Assembly: GCF_024628865.1 (NCBI RefSeq) | Contig: NZ_CP102386.1 | Span: 124,001-188,000 of the forward strand | Length of the DNA: 64,000 bases | Origin: Sphingopyxis sp. DBS4 | Lineage (GTDB): Bacteria; Pseudomonadota; Alphaproteobacteria; Sphingomonadales; Sphingomonadaceae | Reading direction: 5' to 3' | Shown: piece after piece, positions 17,731-26,569 of the stretch | How positions within the stretch are numbered: the stretch's first letter is position 1 | How the letters are laid out: each line of letters starts with the position of its first letter | The notes under the pieces: generated by a model | What the model saw: the letters and a program-made list of their open reading frames with translations, nothing else | Told to the model about the DNA's origin: nothing | Databases searched by the model: none | Translations under genes and position numbers: made by a program

Positions 17731-18797
17731 GCAGCGCGGGGGGCAGACGGCGGAGTCTCTTGGCGAACGCCATCGAAAGCATCGGCACGACACCGCCCCC
17801 GACACGCGCGGCCGATGGTCCCGTCGCCGGGGATCACGCGGATCGAGAAAAGCCCGCCGAAGAACCGGCGACACCGTCCTTCCTCGAACGGCGCGGGGTT
17901 GCGTTCGATGAGATCACGCGCACCGTCAAGCGCCTCACCATTCGCCTGAAGCCATCGGAATGCTCGATCTGGCCAGGCAATGCGCGCGACTATGCGGCGC
18001 TCAGCTATGACCGCTGCGCCTCCCTGATTGAATCGATCAGGGAGGAAGGAACCAATCGCGAACCGGTGGTCGTCAGGCGAACCCCCAATGCCGAACGGCC
18101 CTATGAGCTGATCGTCGGCACACGTCGTCATTTTTCGATCTCCTGGCTCCATGCGAACAACCATAGCGAGATCGAACTCGTAGCCCGGATCGAAACGCTC
18201 GATGACGAAGGCGCCTTCCGTCTCGCGGACCTGGAAAACCGGGAGCGCGAGGACGTCACCGATCTCGAGCGGGCCCGAAATTATCGGCACGCGGTGGAAG
18301 CCTATTATAATGGCGTCAGGGCGCAGATGGCCGAGCGCCTGGCGATCCCCAAGCAGAATCTTCACAATTTGTTGCAACTCGCCGAACTCCCCGACGAGGT
18401 GGTGAGCGCATTTGCGGAACCAGGCGACCTGAAGGTCCGTCACGGCATGCGCCTGTCGCCGCTCATCAAGGATGAGCGCTATCGCGACGCCATTCTCGGT
18501 GAGGCGGCCATAATCGCCGCCGAGCAGAAAGAGCTGCTGGCCGCCGGCGCGGAAAAGATCGAGGGCAGCAAAGTCTGCGAACGCCTGGCCGCGGCCGTGA
18601 CACCTTCCAGGCCTGCGCCTTCGCCAAAGGCGAAGCCGGCTCTGACGGCGGCTTCGGGCAAGGAGATCGGACAAGTTCTCGCCGATACCAAGGCGAAGGG
18701 CATCACGATCAACATCAATCCAAAAGGCCGCGCATCGGTCGATGAGATTCTGGACGCACTGCGTCCGGTCATCGAGAGCGCGAGATTCGCGCGATAA
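17727..18797 (+). CDS. parB: ParB partition protein
   Basis: 356 residues. A low-complexity N-terminus (1-60) includes the basic stretch GGRRRSLLANAI, which commonly contacts ParA. The ParB/sulfiredoxin-like nucleotide-binding part follows, with GTRRH at 131-135 as the CTP-binding motif. Then come the central helix-turn-helix (YYNGVRAQMAERLAIPKQNLHNLLQL, about 195-220) and a C-terminal dimerisation segment. It is translationally coupled to parA. Its DNA site is not known; the 16-bp palindrome near repA is a candidate. Confidence 0.95.
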   Translation: MSSAGGRRRSLLANAIESIGTTPPPTRAADGPVAGDHADREKPAEEPATPSFLERRGVAFDEITRTVKRLTIRLKPSECSIWPGNARDYAALSYDRCASLIESIREEGTNREPVVVRRTPNAERPYELIVGTRRHFSISWLHANNHSEIELVARIETLDDEGAFRLADLENREREDVTDLERARNYRHAVEAYYNGVRAQMAERLAIPKQNLHNLLQLAELPDEVVSAFAEPGDLKVRHGMRLSPLIKDERYRDAILGEAAIIAAEQKELLAAGAEKIEGSKVCERLAAAVTPSRPAPSPKAKPALTAASGKEIGQVLADTKAKGITININPKGRASVDEILDALRPVIESARFAR

Positions 18798-18842
18798 TGA
18801 GAATCCACAATAAATCTTTTATTTTCAAATCTTTATGATGGA

Positions 18843-18858
18843 GTAAAACGCGTTTTAC
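18843..18858. promoter_or_regulatory. 16-bp palindrome, copy 1, upstream of repA
   Basis: GTAAAACGCGTTTTAC is a perfect palindrome 20 bases before the repA start, inside an AT-rich 80-base spacer after parB. An identical copy sits at 20930-20945 in the origin region. It is a candidate parS site or repA operator. Confidence 0.65.
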
Positions 18859-18877
18859 GCGCGTTGCAGGACATGAG

Positions 18878-20008
18878 ATGCCACAGGACTACCGCGAAGA
18901 CGGTCAAGTAGACCTCTTTCTGCCGCAACTGACGGCACTGCCGCTTCGCGACCAGCGCGAAACGATGGAGCGTCCATTCTTTTCCCTGTCCAAGCGCAAG
19001 CGCCTGAAGCCGATCGACTATGTCAGTCCGGACCGAAAAGTTACCGTCCATGTTTCGGCCAACTCGGAATATGGCCTCGCCACGATCTACGATCTCGACA
19101 TTCTGATCTACTGCGCCTCGGTGCTCATCGAACATAAGCGCCGCGGTGCGAACGACATTCCGCAAACCTTGAACGTCGTGCCCTACGACATGCTCAGGAC
19201 ACTCAAACGCGAGGTCGGCGGGCGAGCCTATGACTTGCTGGGCAATGCGCTTGACCGTCTGCAGTCAACCACGGTGAAGACCAATATCCGCTCGGGCGAC
19301 GCTGTCGAGACCACTTTCTCCTGGATCGACAGCTACAGTCAGCTCAAGGACCGCACGGGCAACGTGCGAGGTATGCGCATCACCCTCGCCAAATGGTTTT
19401 ACGACGGCGTGCTGATGGAAGGCGGCGTCCTCGCGATCGATCCCGCCTATTTCTCGCTCACCGGGGGGAGAGAACGCTGGCTGTACCGGGTTGCGCGCAA
19501 GCACGCCGGCGGCGCCGGAACGGACGGCTTCGCGATCTCCATGCCGACGCTGTTCGAGAAATCGGGCGCGGAAGGAGACTATCGTCGCTTCAAATTCGAG
19601 ATGACCAAGATCGTCCGGGAAAATGCGCTGCCGGGTTACGCGCTCGAACTGGAATTGCGCGCAGAGGCCGAACCGTTCCTGCGCATGGTCAGGCGCAACC
19701 TCACGAGCGAACCCGGAGCCCCCTCCCCTGCCCCGGTCCAGACTGCACCCACGCCTGGCCGGGCTACTCCTTCCGCACAAGACAAGGCGATCGACGAACC
19801 GCCGATCGCCTTCCCGGAATATGGACATATCGCCCATAGCGCCTTTGGCGCCATCGCACGGGCCAACCTGCCCGAACCGCAGCGTGACCACGGCATGGTC
19901 GCCGACGACTTTCGGTCATTCCTGAGGCAGCGCGAAATCGCATACGATGCCAGGAACATCACGCAGATCTTCGCAACATTCTGTTCGAAGCAACGCGCGG
20001 CGCTGTAG
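18878..20008 (+). CDS. repA: RPA-family plasmid replication initiator
   Basis: 376 residues. QVDLFLPQLTALPLRDQRETMERPFFSLSKRKR at the N-terminus and YVSPDRKVTVHVSANSEYGLATIYDLDILIY after it are hallmarks of the RPA replication initiator family of alphaproteobacterial plasmids. The winged-helix core continues to about residue 265; the C-terminal 110 residues are proline-rich and then helical, probably a second DNA-binding or dimerisation part. It would bind the iterons that follow the gene and open the origin. Expression may be controlled by the palindrome just upstream. The gene ends in a strong hairpin. Confidence 0.95.
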   Translation: MPQDYREDGQVDLFLPQLTALPLRDQRETMERPFFSLSKRKRLKPIDYVSPDRKVTVHVSANSEYGLATIYDLDILIYCASVLIEHKRRGANDIPQTLNVVPYDMLRTLKREVGGRAYDLLGNALDRLQSTTVKTNIRSGDAVETTFSWIDSYSQLKDRTGNVRGMRITLAKWFYDGVLMEGGVLAIDPAYFSLTGGRERWLYRVARKHAGGAGTDGFAISMPTLFEKSGAEGDYRRFKFEMTKIVRENALPGYALELELRAEAEPFLRMVRRNLTSEPGAPSPAPVQTAPTPGRATPSAQDKAIDEPPIAFPEYGHIAHSAFGAIARANLPEPQRDHGMVADDFRSFLRQREIAYDARNITQIFATFCSKQRAAL

Positions 20009-20033
20009 CGCGGTACAGCGCCGCTTCGAACAG
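19981..20033 (+). terminator. Two-tier hairpin at the end of repA
   Basis: CTGTTCGAAG (19981) pairs with CTTCGAACAG (ends 20033), and inside it GCGGCGCTGTA (19997) pairs with TACAGCGCCGC (ends 20024) around a 6-base loop; the repA stop lies within the inner stem. No T-run follows. It may terminate repA transcription before it enters the origin. Confidence 0.65.
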
Positions 20034-20034
20034 C

Positions 20035-21084
20035 ACGGTCTTTCAGGAACAACCTTCCGCTACCCGAGTTGCGCATGGTTCTTGCGTTCCTGAAGTACCG
20101 ACGGACAAGGGCCGACAGTTGCGCGGCCTCTTCCCCATTGAGCACCCCGTCCTATCGGGACGCTATCCCATAGAATATGCGATCTCAGCCATGACGCGGG
20201 GCTCAGCGGCTTGGCGTTGCCGCCATTATCTTCGCCAATTACGCTGTGCGGACCGAAGTCGCAGCCACCTTGGCCAAGCCGTTACGTCCTTCCGGGCCAC
20301 GCTCGGGCATCGATCATCCCACCAGTTGACCGGCGCCGGGTACATCAGGAACGCGGACACCCTTTCGATCATCGCACGTCGTTTCCAATCAACCAGGATA
20401 TAAGCCGGACAAAGCAGATGGCGGGTCAATCTCGTGCCGGCGATTCCTGGAACCGGAGGGAAGGGAAGGGGGGAACGGTGCGATCGTTCATCGAGATCGG
20501 CTCCGCGGCAATCGATCAGGCGTTCCTGAAATACCGTGCGGAGGAAAACTCCGCCGCCTCGGTCCGCCATGGCAGACGAGATCAAACGGCCGAGCCCAAC
20601 AGGCGGCCGTTCCCAAAGTACCGCGCCATCGGCGTGTATTCACGCCTCGCCAGGCCCGGAGATGATGGCCACGCGACCGCCGTTTCAAGCGCCCGGCAGC
20701 CAGTCATTGAAGTTCAAACCAGAGCGAAACTCCGCTCCAGAGGCTGGCCGCCTGTCTCGATCGGCCCCTTCGTTCCTAATATACCGTGGGAGAGTCGGGA
20801 GGCCTTGCCGATTTCCCGGCCAGCAAGTGCCCGAGGGTCATGATCGCGGCTACAAGAGTGGCTATCAACTGTGTCCGCCTGTGTCGTCAGGAAGCTCAAA
20901 ACTCCGGGAAATCAGGGATGTAGCATCGAGTAAAACGCGTTTTACCGCCCTTTCCGCCCCGATCTCCAATGACCCGCCCACACGGTATTTCAGGAACGGC
21001 GCACGGTACATTGGGAACCGAATCACGGTCCAATGGGAACACCGCACAGGGTATTTCAGGAACGGTCGGACGGTATTACGGGAA
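20035..21084. repeat. Iteron array, candidate oriV
   Basis: At least eleven near-copies of a 15-base element, consensus ACGGTATTTCAGGAA, occur in both orientations. They start at 20035, 20087, 20337, 20523, 20610, 20773, 20982, 21003, 21025, 21048 and 21070. The last five are in one orientation with starts 21, 22, 23 and 22 bases apart, that is, two helical turns, as expected of initiator-binding iterons. The 16-bp palindrome at 20930 sits just before this cluster, and an AT-rich stretch (21140-21178) follows it and could be the unwinding site. No gene with good codon use is present. Confidence 0.75.
20930..20945. promoter_or_regulatory. 16-bp palindrome, copy 2, in the origin region
   Basis: Exact copy of GTAAAACGCGTTTTAC, 37 bases before the phased iteron cluster. 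See the copy at 18843. Confidence 0.65.
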
Positions 21085-22002
21085 CGCGCTGAATTCCCCG
21101 ACTCGTGATGAATCCATGAGTCGCGGCCGGCGCATCCACAGCCTAACTTTCTATCTTTATTTCTAAAGGAATTAACGGCGCCTGCGGCGCTTCTCCCTTT
21201 TATGAAAAGATTGAAGGGGCAGGGAAGGCCATCGGCAAGCACCGAACACAATGGCAAGGCCCAGTGCCCGATGTCGCACGAGCATAGAGCATCCAGAGGA
21301 TGGCATTCAACATCCGCTGCCGAACCGTGCATCACTCGCCTCCCGATCAATCAGCGAGACAACATTCGACAATGCGCACCCGAAGCTGATCCCATCATCT
21401 TGGCTACCCGGGCTTGATCCCCGCGGACGATGGCGGACGAGATCCCGGTTCACCTCTTCCTGTCGCCTGACCTGCCTCATCACTGGGTCCCCCTCGACGC
21501 CTTCGAAGGAGTCGAATATCGGCGAGCGCAGATCGAAGTCCAAACTCTCGAGGGCCTGTTGGAAGCTTGGATCTACCTTGATGCTGAGCGTCTGCCATCG
21601 GACGGGCATCCAAACGGTATCTAGCTTTCCACAGCGATCAACCTCGCGGCGCTTATGGTCACACGTTCTGCTGGTGCAGCACTCGCGTGAAATCACCTCG
21701 TTCGATCAGCTTGTGAGATGTAGGGTACATACCGCCGAAGTCAGGGTGCTTTATATCCAGCATGTCCCTCAAAATCGGAACAAACCGAGAAATAGCCCTG
21801 AAACGCCGCCAGGGCCTCACCAGGCGCTTCTGGGCGTTCTGACATCCCTTACTCATGAATAGCGTCAAATCGCTCTGTACGGGCTTCTGGCTGGGGCGCA
21901 TTTTGGGTCAATTGCCACAAGTTTGTGATCAAAATCAGGGCGCACATGATTCTGAACGCCACTTGCTCCCACCGCAAATTCGCGTTTGATTCGCAGCACC
22001 TG
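21085..22002. other. Gene-poor region between origin and RHE_PE00001 gene
   Basis: About 900 bases. It begins with an AT-rich tract (21140-21178) next to the iterons. Later open frames on both strands (for example 21430-21624 forward) have no recognisable similarity, ribosome site or partner, and I do not call them. Some may be remnants. Confidence 0.4.
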
Positions 22003-23037
22003 TCATGGCGACGAAAGCTTTGTTCCGCGCGCGCTTGTAAGCAGCTTGTCGATGGCGGCCATTTCCTCATCAAATGCATCGAAAGCCACGGCGAGATTCC
22101 GGCTCGCGGGTAGGGGAGGGGGCTCCTTCGCCGGACGGCCACGCTTGGAGGCTGCATAGCCGAATTCGACCGCAAGGTCTGGTGGCAGAAACAGCCGCCA
22201 GCTGCGCCGCTGGGTAATCTCGACCAGAAGATCCGCAGCGACGGCCCGCTCCAGCAGCTTGCTCGCGCCGGCGACGCTGAGGGCCAGCGCATCGGCAACC
22301 CCCTGGGGCGATAGCAGCGGGCGATGATGCGTGAGCGCGAGCAGCCGGGGGAGGGCGCCCGGACGGAACGCGTCGACGATCGCGCGCTGGGCGTTGCGAT
22401 GGTATTTCTCCAGCTCGTGAAGCCGTTCCAGACCCTCGCGCGCCGATCGTTCGAGCGCCCGCAACGCCGCCAGCCAATCATCGGTGTCGGGTTTCCGCTT
22501 CAGCCGGAACGCCTTGGCGCCGCCGGCGAGGCAGGGGAGGGCGCTCGCGGAGAGGCCGCCATCGCGCAGCGCGAACGGCAGGCCGAGCCAGGGCAGGATG
22601 CCGCCATCCGCCAGCGCGTGCTGGCGGACCTGGTCGAGTGCGCGGACGAGGGCAGGGTGCTGCGTGGCACCCGCCGGCGCGCCGATGGCGGTGGGCAGCG
22701 CATCGCGCCAGGCGAGCGGGTCGGGATCGGCGAGGGCCGCGGCCCACGCATCGAAGCGGTCGAACAGGTCGAGGGTGGTCGAGCGCAGCGGCCGGCCGGG
22801 GATCTGGAGCCCGCAGCCCCAGGAAAAAGCGTCGATCTCGTCGACCTCGGCGGATTGCAGTTGCAGTGCCCGCGCATAGCCCGACCAACTTGCCCGCCGG
22901 TTCCAGGCCGAGGCGACGGAACTGACGGAAATTCGGGCATCGAGGCGAGAAATGGACGCGGTGCAAGACGCTATGGCTGCCGCCATTTTTGGGGTATAAT
23001 CGGGACCATAAGAGGCGGGCGAGGGCATGTCAGCCAT
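22003..23037 (-). CDS. RHE_PE00001 family protein (DUF1612, helix-turn-helix)
   Basis: 344 residues from the ATG at 23037; a TTG two codons upstream is an alternative. It shows the features of the RHE_PE00001 family of rhizobial and sphingomonad plasmids: an N-terminal ARISVSSVASAWNRRASWSGYARALQ region, the EVDEIDAFSWGCGLQIPGRP segment, a central AWRDALPTA...HPALVRALD region, and a C-terminal helix-turn-helix (SPQGVADALALSVAGASKLLERAVA) followed by a GRPAKE basic tail. The molecular role of the family is not known to me. Its plasmid distribution and DNA-binding domain suggest a part in plasmid maintenance or recombination. Confidence 0.85.
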   Translation of the reverse strand: MADMPSPASYGPDYTPKMAAAIASCTASISRLDARISVSSVASAWNRRASWSGYARALQLQSAEVDEIDAFSWGCGLQIPGRPLRSTTLDLFDRFDAWAAALADPDPLAWRDALPTAIGAPAGATQHPALVRALDQVRQHALADGGILPWLGLPFALRDGGLSASALPCLAGGAKAFRLKRKPDTDDWLAALRALERSAREGLERLHELEKYHRNAQRAIVDAFRPGALPRLLALTHHRPLLSPQGVADALALSVAGASKLLERAVAADLLVEITQRRSWRLFLPPDLAVEFGYAASKRGRPAKEPPPLPASRNLAVAFDAFDEEMAAIDKLLTSARGTKLSSP

Positions 23038-23082
23038 GCCCAATAGTGAACTGAAAGCGAAGTTCAGTAAAGTATGCTCGTA

Positions 23083-23121
23083 TGCCTAGTGTTGATAATG
23101 GATCGTTATCAACACTAGGCA
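23083..23121. promoter_or_regulatory. Perfect 16-bp inverted repeat upstream of vapBC
   Basis: TGCCTAGTGTTGATAA and TTATCAACACTAGGCA are separated by 7 bases. It lies between the leftward RHE_PE00001 gene and vapBC, 74 bases before the vapB start. It may be the vapBC operator, a shared operator or a recombination site. The inner half TTATCAACA is one base off a DnaA box, and TTATCAAC also makes up the parDE palindrome at 1837. Confidence 0.6.
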
Positions 23122-23194
23122 AGGCGTGCTTGCACAGTAGCAGCACATTTGCTACGTGAGGAATTGACCGAATCCGAGCTAGAGGAGTGCCGTC

Positions 23195-23476
23195 GTGGCC
23201 GCCGCCGCCCATCAACCGCCGCGTCGTAAGCAGCGCGCCATCACTATCCGCTCCGATCATGCCTTGAAGCGGCTGGAACTGCTCGCGCGCGACGGGCGTA
23301 GCCAGGTAGAAATCATCGAGGAGGCGCTCGATCGAATGCCGCTTCCACCCGCGAGCGATGGTGCGACCTTTCGTGCGGAAGTGGAGGCCATTCTCGCGGG
23401 AGTGCCCAAGCGTAAATATCCGACGATGGCCGAGATTGATGCGGAGATGTGGGATGAGAACGGTTTGCCCCGATGA
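23195..23476 (+). CDS. vapB: VapB-family antitoxin
   Basis: 93 residues. The start is GTG at 23195 with AGAGGAG eight bases upstream. After a basic N-terminus comes a ribbon-helix-helix type fold (RAITIRSDHALKRLELLARDGRSQVEIIEEALDR). The C-terminus (KRKYPTMAEIDAEMWDENGLPR) is the toxin-binding tail common to VapB proteins. The stop overlaps the vapC start (ATGA). Confidence 0.9.
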   Translation: MAAAAHQPPRRKQRAITIRSDHALKRLELLARDGRSQVEIIEEALDRMPLPPASDGATFRAEVEAILAGVPKRKYPTMAEIDAEMWDENGLPR

Positions 23477-23883
23477 TCATTGACACGTCGGCATTGATCG
23501 CTGTGCTCACCGATGAGGACGGTAGGGACGCCTTGCTAGATGCGATCATTGCCGAGCGAGGTGGAATACCGGCACCCGCCTGTGTTGAGTTCTTGCGGGT
23601 CGCTAGCAATCAGCGCTTTGGCTTGCGGGAGAAAGCCAAGGAGATGCTCGCGAGTTTCGAGCGCGGCGGCTGCACGACGCTGGCGTTCACTGCGGACCAC
23701 GCACAGATCGCTATCGAGGCCGAGCCGCGTTACGGCTCGGGCAACGGCAATGGTGGTCCGCTCAACCTGCTTGATCTCATGGTCTATGCGGTGGCCAAGG
23801 ACAGCGGAGAGCCGCTGCTGTGCACGGGCAAGGATTTCGCGGCGACGGACATCGCGCTCCATGACGCGAGCCGGCCGTGGTGA
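23473..23883 (+). CDS. vapC: VapC PIN-domain ribonuclease toxin
   Basis: 136 residues. The PIN-domain acidic residues are in place: MIIDTSALIAV (Asp4), PACVEFLRV (Glu39), LNLLDLMVYA (Asp near 97) and KDFAATD at the end. VapC toxins cut tRNA or rRNA using Mg2+. It is coupled to vapB and followed 53 bases later by an acetyltransferase gene. Confidence 0.93.
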   Translation: MIIDTSALIAVLTDEDGRDALLDAIIAERGGIPAPACVEFLRVASNQRFGLREKAKEMLASFERGGCTTLAFTADHAQIAIEAEPRYGSGNGNGGPLNLLDLMVYAVAKDSGEPLLCTGKDFAATDIALHDASRPW

Positions 23884-23936
23884 CCGACGTGTCAACTGGT
23901 GCGTGTTCCATGGTAACCTTGGAGGCAGGCGAGAGC

Positions 23937-24398
23937 ATGGCTGAACCCATCCTCCGCCGCGCCATTGTCGAGGATGTCCCCGAAATCCGGGCGCTCGTCC
24001 AGCGTGCCTATGCTCGCTGGCTCGGCGTCACGCCCCGGCCGCCCAAGCCGCTCGCTGCCGATTATGATCGGGCCTTCGGTGCGCACCGTTTCGACGTGCT
24101 CGTGCACAAGGGCGAACTGGTCGCGCTGATCGAAACGGTCGCAGAAGGCAGGGAATTGCTGATCGTCAATGTCGCGGTGGATCCCGGCCGCCAGCGCGAG
24201 GGGTTGGGGCTGCGCCTGATGCGCCATGCCGAGGACATCGCGCGGGCCAGCGGGCTTCAGGGTACGCGCCTCTATACCAACGTACGCATGACCGCGAACA
24301 TCGCGCTCTACGAACGGCTCGGCTATGTCCGCGAACGCGAAGTCGATCATGGCGACGGGATGGTCGCGGTCCATATGGTGCGGGTGCTGGACGCATGA
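23937..24398 (+). CDS. GNAT-family N-acetyltransferase
   Basis: 153 residues from the ATG at 23937; an ATG nine codons upstream is an alternative. The acetyl-CoA loop region VAVDPGRQREGLGLRLMRHAE (motif A) and the motif B segment MTANIALYERLGYVREREVD are clear. The substrate cannot be read from sequence. GGAGG upstream gives a ribosome site. The stop overlaps the integrase start by four bases. Confidence 0.88.
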   Translation: MAEPILRRAIVEDVPEIRALVQRAYARWLGVTPRPPKPLAADYDRAFGAHRFDVLVHKGELVALIETVAEGRELLIVNVAVDPGRQREGLGLRLMRHAEDIARASGLQGTRLYTNVRMTANIALYERLGYVREREVDHGDGMVAVHMVRVLDA

Positions 24399-25546
24399 CG
24401 CCGGCATCGGCCTTGCAAGGCGGCTTGCCGGCGCTTGCGAGCGAGACCGCGGATCTGATCGAGGACGTGCGGGCATTGGTCGGAACGACTGCGTCGATCG
24501 ATGAAAGCCTCCTCGATGCCGCGCTGCGGGGTTGGTCGGCCAATACACGGCGCGCGTTCCGCTCGGACCTGACACTCTGGGGCGCCTGGTGCCGCAAGCG
24601 CCGCGTTCCGGCGGCACAGGCAACGCCCGAACTCGCGGCGGCCTGGATACGCGCGCTGGCCGGCGTCGACGCCTCCGACGAGGCGGTTCGCGCCATGGCG
24701 ACGATCGAACGCTATCTCGTCAATGTGGGCTGGGCGTACCGCATGGCCGGTCTTGACGATCCCACCGCGGCTCCGCTGGTCAAGCTGGAGAAGAAGGCTG
24801 CGCGCAAGAGTCTTGGCGTACGCCAGCGGCAGGCGAGGGCGATCCGGTTCAAGGGTGAGATTTCTGATTTCGACAGTCCGGCTTCCGGCGTGTGTCTTTC
24901 CCATCTGCTGCGGGCTTGCCGTCGCGATCTGCTGGGTCTGCGCGACGAGGCGCTGCTGCGCACGGCGTACGACAGCGCGGGCCGCCGCTCGGAACTCGTC
25001 GCGATCCATGTCGATCATGTCGACGGACCGGACGCAAATGGTGCAGGGGCGTTGTTCGTGCCTTCGAGCAAGACCGACCAGGAAGGGGAGGGGGCCTGGG
25101 CCTATCTTTCGCCCGCGACAATGAACGCGATTGCGCGCTGGCGTGACGCGGGCCATGTCGACCGCGGTGCCCTGTTCCGGAGGGTGGAGACCCATTTTGA
25201 CGGTTCGGTGCGAAGCGTGGGGCGCGCCGGCCTGCATCCCAACAGCATCACCTTGATCTACAAGCGACTGATCAGGTCCGCCTTCGACAAGAAGCTCCTT
25301 GGTCCTTTGACCGACGCTGAGCTCAAACGCTGGCTTTCGGCGGTGTCGAGCCATTCGATCCGGGTGGGGGTGGCGCAGGACAATTTTGCGGCTGGCGAGA
25401 GTCTCCCCGCGATCATGCAGGCTTATCGTTGGCGCGATCCCAGGACTGTCATGCGCTATGGCGCCAGACTGGCGACGAAGAGTGGGGCAGGGGCGCGGAT
25501 GGCAGCTCGGATGGCGGTTTCATCCCCAGAGGCAGGAGAAGGGTAA
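24395..25546 (+). CDS. Tyrosine-type site-specific recombinase
   Basis: 383 residues. An N-terminal SAM-like core-binding domain (TRRAFRSDLTLWGAWCRKR) is followed by a catalytic domain with the first arginine in YDSAGRRSELVAI, SSHSIRVGVAQD holding the His-X-X-Arg pair, YRWRDPRTVMRYG with the tryptophan/histidine-equivalent position and the nucleophilic tyrosine. Phage-type integrases or plasmid dimer resolvases have this plan. Co-translation with an acetyltransferase is unusual for an integrase and suggests a stable resident gene. It could resolve plasmid multimers. No att sites were identified. Confidence 0.9.
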   Translation: MTPASALQGGLPALASETADLIEDVRALVGTTASIDESLLDAALRGWSANTRRAFRSDLTLWGAWCRKRRVPAAQATPELAAAWIRALAGVDASDEAVRAMATIERYLVNVGWAYRMAGLDDPTAAPLVKLEKKAARKSLGVRQRQARAIRFKGEISDFDSPASGVCLSHLLRACRRDLLGLRDEALLRTAYDSAGRRSELVAIHVDHVDGPDANGAGALFVPSSKTDQEGEGAWAYLSPATMNAIARWRDAGHVDRGALFRRVETHFDGSVRSVGRAGLHPNSITLIYKRLIRSAFDKKLLGPLTDAELKRWLSAVSSHSIRVGVAQDNFAAGESLPAIMQAYRWRDPRTVMRYGARLATKSGAGARMAARMAVSSPEAGEG

Positions 25547-25973
25547 AGCGGCGAGATGATCTCCAAAATCGATCGTCTGGCCATGGTCGTAAAGCACGGC
25601 ACCGGTGCTGGAGGCGCTGGGTGGAATGGCAGGGTAGCAGCATGTCTACCGAAACATGCGCTAACGCTTCGATGAAAGAAGATTGGCGTCCATCTGAAAT
25701 TATAGCGTCGTCCAAATGAAATTAGAAATGAGGGTTCGAATTCAGAATATGGGAGCGGACAGCGCGCCGGCCTTCTTGACCTCCCTCGATCGGCGATGCT
25801 CATCGACAGGCGCTCGGTAAGATCGGGGAAGGGGTGGTGTGACAGGTTGGAGGCGTGCGCTTTTGTTCCGACCGGCATTTCCTCGCTCGGTGAGTACAGG
25901 CATCCACGATGGCATCGACCATGATTTCCGGCTCGTCATGGCGACCATCGGTATAATTGACGACGTGTGTCCA
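25547..25973. other. Spacer after the recombinase gene
   Basis: About 430 bases without a supported gene. The short frames on either strand lack similarity to anything I recognise. Confidence 0.4.
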
Positions 25974-26007
25974 CTAAGCGCGCTGCTTCGCGGGGCAGCG
26001 CGCTTAG
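25974..26007 (-). terminator. Strong hairpin
   Basis: CTAAGCGCGCTGC and GCAGCGCGCTTAG form a perfect 13-bp, very GC-rich stem with an 8-base loop. It covers the stop codon of the leftward small membrane protein gene (26004). It probably terminates that transcript; there is no T-run. Confidence 0.6.
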
Positions 26008-26258
26008 TTGTCTGCACCTTCCGTCTGATCGACTACGACGTTTTTCATGGGCGTTTCCGGCAGTCTTACATCGACAGCGGGTCCGTCGGGGGCGGGAGCC
26101 CATTCGGTAGACTGGGCGGCCGTCTCGGGTGGCGGGGCCTGCTCGACCTTGCCGAGAGGGTTCGCAAACCAGACGATCGTCAGGATGAAGAGCGCGAGGA
26201 GTGCGAGAATCCAGAACCATTTTGAACTGGATCTGCTCGATGGCGTCGGCGGCGTCAT
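26004..26258 (-). CDS. Small single-pass membrane protein, unknown
   Basis: 84 residues. Serine/threonine/proline-rich start, one transmembrane helix (WFWILALLALFILTIVWFA, about 14-32), then a proline- and acid-rich tail, probably periplasmic. No family recognised. Codon use and the hairpin at its end support expression. It stands just outside the sulfur island, in the same direction as its leftward genes. Confidence 0.55.
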   Translation of the reverse strand: MTPPTPSSRSSSKWFWILALLALFILTIVWFANPLGKVEQAPPPETAAQSTEWAPAPDGPAVDVRLPETPMKNVVVDQTEGADN

Positions 26259-26569
26259 GACCCTTTATCCTAATCTTCCCATTGCCGCATGTGAGGCAAT
26301 CGGTTGTTGAGGCGCACACCAAGCATCTCAGGCGATCATCGGAAATCCGTAACTTTCCGGATCGATCGATTTGCTTCAGGCTTGCGGCGGAGACATCTTC
26401 ACCCGACAAATGCAGTCTCTCGCGGAAACGCAGGGCGAGAAGAAGCTGGTGTTCGTCACCTTCGGCGGGGATATTGTGCAGCACGGCGACGGGCAGTTTC
26501 GCCAGCAGGTAGAGACCGGAGGAACGCCGCGCTATCTCTACTGGGATAGCCGTGCCGAATGGGACATTG
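26259..26569. other. Unresolved region, possible gene remnant
   Basis: 311 bases. Both strands carry stretches with good third-position GC: forward around 26410-26575 (for example KLVFVTFGGDIVQHGDGQF) and reverse around 26300-26530 (for example LLAKLPVAVLHNIPAEGDE). Neither has a credible start or a known family. Probably part of a decayed gene. Confidence 0.3.

Noticed and set aside
16642..17874. 410-codon reverse frame opposite parA
   Set aside because: ParA motifs on the forward strand are unmistakable; the reverse product has no known domain.
20035..21084. CRISPR array
   Set aside because: The repeats are 15 bases, in mixed orientation and imperfect, with spacers of only 6-8 bases in the phased block; they fit iterons.
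20119..21166. Open frames in the iteron region
   Set aside because: They are built from the repeated iteron sequence and lack ribosome sites, codon bias and similarity.
21251..21862. 203-codon forward frame after the origin
   Set aside because: Serine/arginine-rich, no ribosome site, no family; overlapping frames on both strands are equally open.
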